From Amphibalanus amphitrite (lineage: Eukaryota; Arthropoda; Thecostraca; Balanomorpha; Balanidae), in NCBI RefSeq assembly GCF_019059575.1, contig NW_024881593.1, positions 1 through 64,000 of the forward strand: DNA of 64,000 nt, written 5' to 3'. A model generated the notes under the pieces. The model was given only the letters and a program-made list of their open reading frames with translations, searched no databases and had not been told where the DNA came from. The translations under genes and the position numbers were made by a program. Shown piece after piece: positions 56,459-64,000 of this stretch; positions within the stretch are counted from its first letter, which is position 1; each line of letters starts with the position of its first letter.

Positions 56459-58344
56459 GCTTTAATTCGTAGATATTGAATATCAAACTTGCAGTTTTCA
56501 GATTCTAAGGGACTAATTCATTTGAATGCCCCCTTAGAATTTGTGACGACAGCGGGGATCTGACAATTTTTAAATCTTAGGTATACTAAGACCATCGGTA
56601 AAGCGTGGTGGCATACACTGCTTTGCGCGCAACATCTCAATCTGCCGCACTTTAAGGATGCCAAATTATTGCTTCCAAATGACGCCATAGGAACAGCGGA
56701 GACCCCAAAAGTGAACAAATGTGAAAGTCTAATATCTTGAAAACTAATGAATATTTTTCGGTGAAATTTGGTACCTAGATATTCATTTTTGATATTTCTG
56801 AACCGAGCGACATCACTTTTATGCCAATTCAATAACTTTTGCGTAGGTGGAAGGGTCCTTTTAAAATCAGTATAAAGCCGAGTTATGTTGACTACGAGTA
56901 ATCGGTAGGTACTTGAGATCACCAGCTATCGATTATCCGTACTCGGTGTGTAAGACAAATTATGTTGAGCTTTGGAGGGCGTGTATTTCACATCCAAAGT
57001 TACTTTGTATAGCAAATTATACAACCAATGCACTTATCTATCAAATGGTTCGATATTCGATAACGCATACACAGTTTGACACAGGAATGACACGACATCA
57101 CAGATGGCCGGGTGATACAAGTCCACTCTCCGTGGAGTCGTATGGTCGGCTTACCAAAGGCACTGGTTTGCTGCTACAATTAGGTACCGCATGCTTATTG
57201 CTTTGTGACAATCCGAAGGTGGTTTCACTATGATGGAGTTGACAGTAGAGCTCGTGTATTAACTAAAAGCTGGTCTTACCTTATTCTATCGAGTATGAAT
57301 CGTTGTGCTTCTATAGAAGCACAACGCTTCATCGAGCACTCGGTAAGCAAGCACGTTACAATAAGCAGTTATGTGTGGTATGGGATGAAGCTAGCGCGCA
57401 CAGCTGGACTGAAATGTACGTTTTTCCGTAGGATAAACGGATGTGTATGCGAGTGACTTACTCAAAACTAACAAATAATGTATATGCACTAAAAAGTACA
57501 GGCCCCTAAGCACACAATTACCTTCGCCTCAGTTTTACAAAAACGGCATATAATAAAAAGCCTTCGATTTTCTGAGCGTTGAATTTAGGGTAGAACGGCC
57601 TTTGCTCAGCATTTTTTCATTCATGGTTCAGTGATTCCCTTTTCATTTTAGGAGACAGCGCACACATTCAAAACCTGCAACTAAGTATGCAACACGTTTA
57701 AATGCACACGGAATGTCTTTCGGTTGAGCTCAGCTGGAATAAAAAAAGACACCTGTAGGATACCTGCAGCTATCTTCAGCGGCAGAACTGTGCGGAAGTT
57801 TCCGGCGCCCTGTCGACCGGCATGGAGCGGGAAGTGCGGGCCCCGGGCCGACCAGACCGGGCGACGACGATGGCCTTGGTACGGCGGCGGGCCGGCCCGA
57901 GCCCGCGGCGACCAGCCGCTCTATCACAAGATGGCGTCCGCCGAACGGCCGCGCTTCAAACGGCGTCTCTGGCCGGCGGATCGGCCCTGCTGACCCGCCG
58001 GGTCGAGAGCAGCCCGGAGGTGCGTACACAGAGAGGTACTGCCCCCGGTGGCACACACAGGTACTTCTTGATGATGATGATGACGATGGCGATTGTCTCG
58101 AAGACGCCGCGGGCGCTGCACGTCTGGGCGCCCCCGGAGGTTACGTAACAGCGACACCACGCGCTGCGCTTAGAACAGCGCATGTCGCGCGCGGCACGTC
58201 ACCAACTGTCGTCCTTACCAGCGCGGCAGCGTATCGTGGCGACGACCACTCCCTGGAGCTCGCCTGAGCGCCTGGAGGAGGCCGAGAAACGCCACCGGTG
58301 CGCGCCATTTCCGGCAGAACGGACCGACACGTCCGGCGCTCACC
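56459..58344. other. Intergenic, no clear gene
   Basis: AT-rich to about 57720, then GC-rich (57780-58330) with a GAT microsatellite at about 58070-58090 and an AAGATGGCG word at 57928. The GC-rich part may be regulatory. Its open frames were not convincing. Confidence 0.4.
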
Positions 58345-58788
58345 CTAGCGTCCTCCCAGGAGCGCTGCGATCACGGCCGAGAGAAGTAGCACGGCCGACG
58401 GCCAGCCGCGCTCCGAGCCGTTACACAGGTCCGTATCGCAGTAGCAGGCGCCCAGCTCTGTACAGGTGCCGTAGTAGGAGTCGTAGCTGGTCACCGGCTT
58501 GCCGACCGGGTGGCACGTCCGCAGCACGTTCGTGTAGTCGTTCGGGTCGGTGATCTTGAGACACGTCTTGTTGCGCGTCGGCGGACAGTTCTGGATGAAC
58601 TTGCGGTTCATGTCCTCGAAGTAGGGGTCGAACTCCTCGCAGGGCGGGAAGTTGTGCAGCGGGTCGCGCAGCCGGTCCACCGAGCGCTGGTAGCCGGGCA
58701 CCTCGCGCTTGCTCTGGCACGTGTAGCACTGGAGGGCGCCGGCAGAGGCGGCCAGCGCCAGCACGGCCACCAGCCTGGGCAGCTCCAT
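58345..58788 (-). CDS. Ly6/uPAR-type GPI-anchored protein 4
   Basis: A 147-residue single-exon protein from the Met at 58788. Signal peptide MELPRLVAVLALAASAGA; mature start LQCYTC. Ten LU cysteines include NPWC-free spacing CEEFDPYFEDMNRKFIQNCP and KITDPNDYTNVLRTC, ending ACYCDTDLCNG. The GPI tail NGSERGWPSAVLLLSAVIAA ends LLGGR-TAG. The CxxFD...W/MNRKFIQxCP and TDPxDxxN blocks are shared with gene 5, its closest relative here. The longer frame to 58866 adds an Arg/Pro-rich leader and is disfavoured. Confidence 0.85.
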   Translation of the reverse strand: MELPRLVAVLALAASAGALQCYTCQSKREVPGYQRSVDRLRDPLHNFPPCEEFDPYFEDMNRKFIQNCPPTRNKTCLKITDPNDYTNVLRTCHPVGKPVTSYDSYYGTCTELGACYCDTDLCNGSERGWPSAVLLLSAVIAALLGGR

Positions 58789-59343
58789 GTCTGGCGGCGG
58801 CTGCGGGCGGACTGGCGGACGCGGCCGCTGCCGCCGCGCGCTGCACTGCGCGCCGCGGCAGCTCACCTCTCATGACGTCACCGCCGCGCCGCGGTGTGTG
58901 CTCCGGTGTGTGACCTTGAATAGCGCAGCGCGGCGGCGGCCGTCACAGGTGCGGGTCCCCGCCGACCTGCGCCGCCGCCGTCACGGAAGGAACGCTCCAG
59001 AACGTGCACACCGGTATAGATGTCTGAGAGAGATAAGGACCGTCACGAGCCGGCGCACCATACGAGACGGGCTCGATAGTGGCCGAACATGCCGTCTACG
59101 ACTGTAGTCAACGGAACAGCCCGGATTACAACGAATCTCTGACTCGCGTGCATACCTACCGAGTCGGGTGACATTGCTGGTTTGAATTCAACAAAGGAAG
59201 TGAGTCATTGAGGTGGCAGGCAAAGCAAAGGCGTTCGATGTAGCTCTAGTGTGGACGACACTATGTAGGTAGGTGTAGGAACTTGTTTCGAGATAAAACT
59301 AAAAGAAGCTCCACGGGCCTTCCAACCTACCACTTCACCCGAT
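58789..59343. other. Upstream region of Ly6 gene 4
   Basis: CpG-rich to about 58990, presumably promoter and 5'UTR, then ordinary intergenic sequence. Confidence 0.4.
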
Positions 59344-59445
59344 GCTAGCGGCCTTGTTCAGTATTGTAAGACATGTTTATAAAGTCTGATGGCCAAGAGT
59401 TGCGAACGAAAATTATAATTAAAATCTAAATCTTTTTGTATTTCA

Positions 59446-59475
59446 GACGTTTCGACAACACTGTGTCATCGTCAG
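59446..59475 (-). ncRNA. Hammerhead-like motif of left Penelope copy
   Basis: On the minus strand, CTGACGA is followed by a short hairpin (GACA/TGTC) and then GAAACGTC. This matches the core layout of the minimal hammerhead ribozymes described in Penelope-like elements. One extra base lies between CTGACGA and the stem, so cleavage activity is uncertain. Confidence 0.45.
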
Positions 59476-59570
59476 TAATTGATATAAAATATTTCCTGAA
59501 GTCACAAATCACATTTTAAAAATAACATCAGCATTAAGAAATTACACATGGTAATGACATTTCGGTGTTT

Positions 59571-60842
59571 TTACATTCGATCACGTTCGTTCCTCACAAG
59601 CGTGCTCCGTTTCAGCAAGGATAATCTGGCTGTCGCTACTGCCATCGAATAAAATCCCCCTCTTGTGTTAAGTGTGTTCTTGGTCTTGATGTGTGCAGCC
59701 TCTAGTGCCCTCCTGATGTTTTTGTTCATACCTTTCTCTAAAATTTCAGCCCCTTCCCACCTTGGTAAGTGCCCGGCCTCATCCACATGAACCACTATCG
59801 CATTACTTAACACGTGCCCCCTCACGTCTCTTCTGTGTTCCCCGACACGGGTACCTAGGCCCCTACCTGTCTCGCCTACATATTGTTTTTCGCAAACAGC
59901 GCACGGTATCTGATAGACTATGCTACTTTCGTGATCCTTATCTTCGTCGCGTGCACCTTTTAAAATATCGCCACTTTTGTGTCCCGCACTTATCACCGTC
60001 TTGAATCCGGCCTGTTCAAGCTGTCGTGCTACCGTATCCACCTTTTCAAAATTGGGAATGCAGAGCAATCTACTCGATTTTTCTATTCTTGCGTTTTCTC
60101 TTTCATTAGTGTTTCGTTCACGAATCTTCTGGGCCTTTTTCTTCTGAGAAATGAGAAACCCTCTTGGATATTTGAGTTGCTGAAATCTTTCAAAAATGTG
60201 CTCCAGCTCGTCCTCGAGATATTCCGGGCTGCACACTCGGTAAGCGCGCAGGAAAAATCCTATTGCAATGCCCCTCTTGTACCTCTCGTTGTGTCCAGAA
60301 AAATAGTGTATGTAGTCCTCTTTGCACGATGGCTTCCGGTATACCTTGTATTTCAAGTTTCGACCCTCTCTGATTATGAATGTGTCCAGAAAAGGAAGTT
60401 CACCGTTCATTTCATTTTCCACCGTAAATTGAATTTGAGCGTCTACCTGGTTGAGACTTTGCACTTTTTCTTCAAGTTTCATCTCTTCTGGGTACACTAT
60501 GATCACGTCATCGACATAACGTAACCATACGGTTCCTTGGCCCATGATATTTAAAAAGTGTCGTTCTTCGAGCATTTCAAGATATAAACACGCAGCGACG
60601 GGACTGAGGGGTGACCCCATCGCCAGGCCAGAGTGTTGAAGGTATTCATCATCTTCAAATTTAAAGCTGTTGAAATGCATGCAGAGTGACACTGCTTCAA
60701 CGTAGTCTTGTTTTGGAATTGGCAACTCTCCTTCATCCATTGCGTTCACCACCTCTTTGATTACGTCTAATGCCCCTTCTACCGGTACATTGGTGAAAAG
60801 GGATTTGACGTCCAGACTTGCCAGCCGTTTGTTCGCGAAGTC
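59571..60842 (-). pseudogene. Penelope-like RT/GIY-YIG ORF, truncated left copy
   Basis: The native part starts at FANKRLASLDVKSLFTNV near 60842. It keeps the RT core (GLAMGSPLSP, YVDDVI, LPFLDTF) and the C-terminal GIY-YIG endonuclease (YVGETGRG, then GEHRRDV). The N-terminal RT fingers and everything before are missing. The first 24-25 codons of the open frame are antisense of the neighbouring copy and not native. It is nearly identical to the right copy; one seen difference is GIAIG versus GIVIG. The frame ends at NERDRM-stop. Confidence 0.85.
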
Positions 60843-62748
60843 GTTCGCACTGTCCTTGGGACTAAAGTTCGACTCGGGGAAAGATAGGCTGTCATTCATA
60901 GAACACGTCGACAAGAACTACAGATGGAATGATTCAGATGTGGATAAAGGCTTTGTCCAAGGTGTCTTAGCATGTTGCAAAGCCTTGGCGGATGACGAGA
61001 GCCACGCTTTGCCACAGAGATACGTGCGGGCTCTGCAAACACTTGCTAAAGACGACACAATTGTGATAACCCAAGCAGATAAGGGGGGCGGTCTTGTAAT
61101 CATCGACAAATCAGAATACTGTGATAAGATGCGCGAAATGCTCGGCGATGAAGACACATACAAAAAGACTTCTAAAGGTTTTATAAAGAAAGAGAGTCAA
61201 ACTTTCAACAAAAACGCTAGACGCATTTTGAAGAAATCGGAAAGAGGTCGCCGGATGCTGCATCTTGTGGAGGAGGCCCCCAAACCTCCCAAAATGCGCG
61301 GGCTTCCTAAAGTTCACAAGGCAGGTCGACCCATGCGACCTATTACGTCCGGCGTGGGAAGTGCGCCGCACCGCATAGCAAAAATCCTGGCCAAGCCTCT
61401 CACTCGTGCGCTAGGCTCGGTTAGTGGATGCCACGTCAAAAATACATCAGAAATGATGGAACGGTTAAAAGGGAAGGACTTCGCGAACAAACGGCTGGCA
61501 AGTCTGGACGTCAAATCCCTTTTCACCAATGTACCGGTAGAAGGGGCATTAGACGTAATCAAAGAGGTGGTGAACGCAATGGATGAAGGAGAGTTGCCAA
61601 TTCCAAAACAAGACTACGTTGAAGCAGTGTCACTCTGCATGCATTTCAACAGCTTTAAATTTGAAGATGATGAATACCTTCAACACTCTGGCCTGGCGAT
61701 GGGGTCACCCCTCAGTCCCGTCGCTGCGTGTTTATATCTTGAAATGCTCGAAGAACGACACTTTTTAAATATCATGGGCCAAGGAACCGTATGGTTACGT
61801 TATGTCGATGACGTGATCATAGTGTACCCAGAAGAGATGAAACTTGAAGAAAAAGTGCAAAGTCTCAACCAGGTAGACGCTCAAATTCAATTTACGGTGG
61901 AAAATGAAATGAACGGTGAACTTCCTTTTCTGGACACATTCATAATCAGAGAGGGTCGAAACTTGAAATACAAGGTATACCGGAAGCCATCGTGCAAAGA
62001 GGACTACATACACTATTTTTCTGGACACAACGAGAGGTACAAGAGGGGCATTGTAATAGGATTTTTCCTGCGCGCTTACCGAGTGTGCAGCCCGGAATAT
62101 CTCGAGGACGAGCTGGAGCACATTTTTGAAAGATTTCAGCAACTCAAATATCCAAGAGGGTTTCTCATTTCTCAGAAGAAAAAGGCCCAGAAGATTCGTG
62201 AACGAAACACTAATGAAAGAGAAAACGCAAGAATAGAAAAATCGAGTAGATTGCTCTGCATTCCCAATTTTGAAAAGGTGGATACGGTAGCACGACAGCT
62301 TGAACAGGCCGGATTCAAGACGGTGATAAGTGCGGGACACAAAAGTGGCGATATTTTAAAAGGTGCACGCGACGAAGATAAGGATCACGAAAGTAGCATA
62401 GTCTATCAGATACCGTGCGCTGTTTGCGAAAAACAATATGTAGGCGAGACAGGTAGGGGCCTAGGTACCCGTGTCGGGGAACACAGAAGAGACGTGAGGG
62501 GGCACGTGTTAAGTAATGCGATAGTGGTTCATGTGGATGAGGCCGGGCACTTACCAAGGTGGGAAGGGGCTGAAATTTTAGAGAAAGGTATGAACAAAAA
62601 CATCAGGAGGGCACTAGAGGCTGCACACATCAAGACCAAGAACACACTTAACACAAGAGGGGGATTTTATTCGATGGCAGTAGCGACAGCCAGATTATCC
62701 TTGCTGAAACGGAGCACGCTTGTGAGGAACGAACGTGATCGAATGTAA
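60843..62748 (+). pseudogene. Penelope-like RT/GIY-YIG ORF, longer right copy
   Basis: About 634 native codons. It begins at ALSLGLKF at the junction, so a start codon and the first part of the usual PLE ORF are absent; codons open upstream to 60757 are antisense of the left copy. Domains in order: RT fingers (ITQADKGGGLVIIDK, GLPKVHKAGRPMRPI), palm (SLDVKSLFTNVP, GLAMGSPLSP, WLRYVDDVII), thumb-like LPFLDTF region, then GIY-YIG endonuclease (CAVCEKQYVGETGRG ... GEHRRD). This RT plus GIY-YIG order defines Penelope-like retroelements, which copy by target-primed reverse transcription. The downstream reading frame is intact, suggesting recent insertion. Confidence 0.88.
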
Positions 62749-62843
62749 AAACACCGAAATGTCATTACCATGTGTAATTTCTTAATGCTGATGTTATTTT
62801 TAAAATGTGATTTGTGACTTCAGGAAATATTTTATATCAATTA

Positions 62844-62873
62844 CTGACGATGACACAGTGTTGTCGAAACGTC
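62844..62873 (+). ncRNA. Hammerhead-like motif of right Penelope copy
   Basis: CTGACGA (62844-62850), a small hairpin, then GAAAC (62866-62870) and GTC. It is identical to the motif in the left copy and lies about 95 bp after the ORF stop, in the 3'UTR. It has the same one-base irregularity. Confidence 0.45.
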
Positions 62874-62955
62874 TGAAATACAAAAAGATTTAGATTTTAA
62901 TTATAATTTTCGTTCGCAACTCTTGGCCATCAGACTTTATAAGCTAGCGGCCTTG

Positions 62956-63600
62956 ATTTAGGTACCAGTATTAATTTGGACCGAAAGGATTACGTAACGC
63001 AGAAAAGAGGAAGGCACCAGAATGATCCTCCCTTGTTGTGACGCAATGGATTTTCTCAGTCGCTTTTGACGGGTGCTATTAATCACTGCATGCGCAAAAG
63101 CATGAACATATAAACACAAACAGCGAGTGGGACACTGTGACGCAATTGGCCTGGGCTATGGTATGCATGTGGCTACCCCCCCCCCCCCTCCCCCCGTTCC
63201 TCCGGTAGGTATACAGTCACTCCCACCCGCCTTCAACAGGCCGACGCACTGAGCGATGGAGGCCATTTCCATACAATGGCAATCCATTGTCGCACGCGAG
63301 GGAGAGTTCGTGCTCCCTTGGCACCAGCGTCCGTCCAGACCGGTCAGCCGGATGGCCTTGGCTGCCCTCAGGATTCCATTGCAGCCGCGTCCGCGGCCCG
63401 CCCGCCGCCAGTCCCCGGCCGGGCGCGGGGTGGGGAGGGGTGCAGGGTGTTTGTGTGTTCTGCAGTGCGGCGCTGCACGCAGCGGGCGCCGCCATTCGTG
63501 TCGCCGGCAGCCAGCCAGCCGCATCTCCTGCGCGCCGCGGCCCGTGCGGTAGTGACCTCGTCGCCCCCTGGATCAGCAGCCAGTGCTTCCACGTGCAGCC
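62956..63600. other. Upstream region of Ly6 gene 5
   Basis: C-runs at 63177-63196, then GC-rich promoter-like sequence to the start codon. Open frames here on both strands look like composition effects. Confidence 0.4.
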
Positions 63601-64000
63601 ATGCAGCTGGTCGCACTGCTCATCGTGCTGGGACTGGCGTCGTCCGCGCAGGCCATCCACTGCTACAAGTGCCAGAGCCCGCGGCCGATCGCCAACGTGT
63701 CTGCGATCGGCACCGCGCTCAGCCTGCTCATCAACGCGCCCTCCTGCACGCAGTTCGACGCCGGCAACCCCGACTGGAACAGAAAGTTCATCCAGGACTG
63801 TCCGGACGACGACGCCTGTCTGAAGGTCACCGATCCGAAAGACCCCTACAACGAGGCGCGCGGCTGCTTCCAGTTGGCCCGGGACGGCTGCGACGGCGGC
63901 ACGTGCTTCTGCACTGAGGAGCTGTGTAACGGCTCGGAGCGCGGCTGGCCGTCGGCCGTGCTGCTGCTCTCGGCCGTCATCGCAGTGCTCGCAGGAGGAC
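63601..64000 (+). CDS. Ly6/uPAR-type GPI-anchored protein 5 (cut by window end)
   Basis: At least 133 codons from ATG 63601, still open at the window edge. Signal peptide MQLVALLIVLGLASSAQA; mature start IHCYKC. Ten LU cysteines with CTQFDAGNPDWNRKFIQDCP, KVTDPKDPYNEARGC and TCFCTEELCNG. The GPI tail NGSERGWPSAVLLLSAVIAV LAGG is present, and only the final Arg and stop seem to be missing (last base C, as in the relatives' CGC-TAG). It is the only plus-strand member of the cluster and is closest to gene 4. Confidence 0.86.
   Translation, partial: MQLVALLIVLGLASSAQAIHCYKCQSPRPIANVSAIGTALSLLINAPSCTQFDAGNPDWNRKFIQDCPDDDACLKVTDPKDPYNEARGCFQLARDGCDGGTCFCTEELCNGSERGWPSAVLLLSAVIAVLAGG

Larger units (their letters stand above)
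59357..62942. mobile_element. Head-to-head pair of Penelope-like element copies
   Basis: A 3.6-kb unit flanked by a perfect 13-bp duplication GCTAGCGGCCTTG (59344-59356, 62943-62955). The left copy runs on the minus strand (about 59357-60842) and the right copy on the plus strand (about 60843-62942); both have their 3' end outward. The arms are nearly identical over about 1.45 kb, including the 3'UTR. Neither copy has the N-terminal coding part, so both are 5'-truncated and non-autonomous as they stand. Inverted truncated partners are known for Penelope-like elements. Confidence 0.88.

Noticed and set aside
57956..58183. Short minus frame with a hydrophobic IAIVIIIIKKY stretch
   Set aside because: The hydrophobic run is the translation of a GAT/ATC microsatellite, not a membrane segment.
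60757..60842. Native start of the Penelope ORF at 60757
   Set aside because: These codons are the antisense strand of the neighbouring inverted copy; the native frame begins at the junction near 60843.
1..64000. CRISPR arrays, operons or bacterial contamination
   Set aside because: No regularly spaced short repeats with unique spacers; spliced genes, SINE and MITEs show animal nuclear DNA.

Overview
This window is animal nuclear DNA. It has spliced genes with GT-AG introns, polyadenylation signals, CpG-rich promoter regions, a tRNA-derived SINE and a dense set of DNA transposons and retroelements. The protein content (a TRPA-type ankyrin channel, a local array of 10-cysteine Ly6/uPAR GPI-anchored proteins, a Penelope-like element) fits an arthropod, perhaps a crustacean. 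The species cannot be fixed from the sequence alone.

Layout. (1) 1326-43168, plus strand: a complete seven-exon gene for replication factor C subunit 3 (RFC3, 354 aa). Five exons lie in the first 4.1 kb. They are followed by an 18.1-kb intron, exon 6, a 20.6-kb intron and the last exon. (2) Inside intron 5, on the same strand, sits an apparently independent TRPA-family channel gene: CpG island at about 10.3-11.4 kb, a candidate 5'UTR exon, an uninterrupted 1048-codon CDS at 13769-16915 and a polyA signal at 17292. (3) Introns 5 and 6 and the 51.9-56.5 kb region are packed with nested transposons. The most distinctive set is seven elements of about 0.9-1.7 kb. Five are flanked by TTAA on both sides, most termini begin CCC, and each end carries a G-run/spacer/C-run hairpin. 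Other elements are a 1.9-kb foldback element inside another element, a 3.3-kb TIR element that seems to have captured a gene fragment, an E-box-rich element in two copies, a hAT-type MITE inside a dead mariner, and several GGGCC-ended MITEs. (4) 46-64 kb: five intronless Ly6/uPAR-type genes (four minus, one plus and cut by the window edge). Four share an almost identical C-terminal GPI-signal cassette, and one has lost the cassette stop codon. (5) 59.3-62.96 kb: two 5'-truncated Penelope-like copies, head to head between a 13-bp target duplication.

How the genes relate. RFC3 is a housekeeping clamp-loader subunit. The channel gene depends on its own promoter and terminator within the RFC3 transcription unit. 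The Ly6 genes form a tandem family whose mature domains diverge while their membrane-attachment ends stay homogeneous. The mobile elements explain most of the long introns. Many of them carry dense TGACCT/AGGTCA, TGACGTCA and CACGTG motifs.
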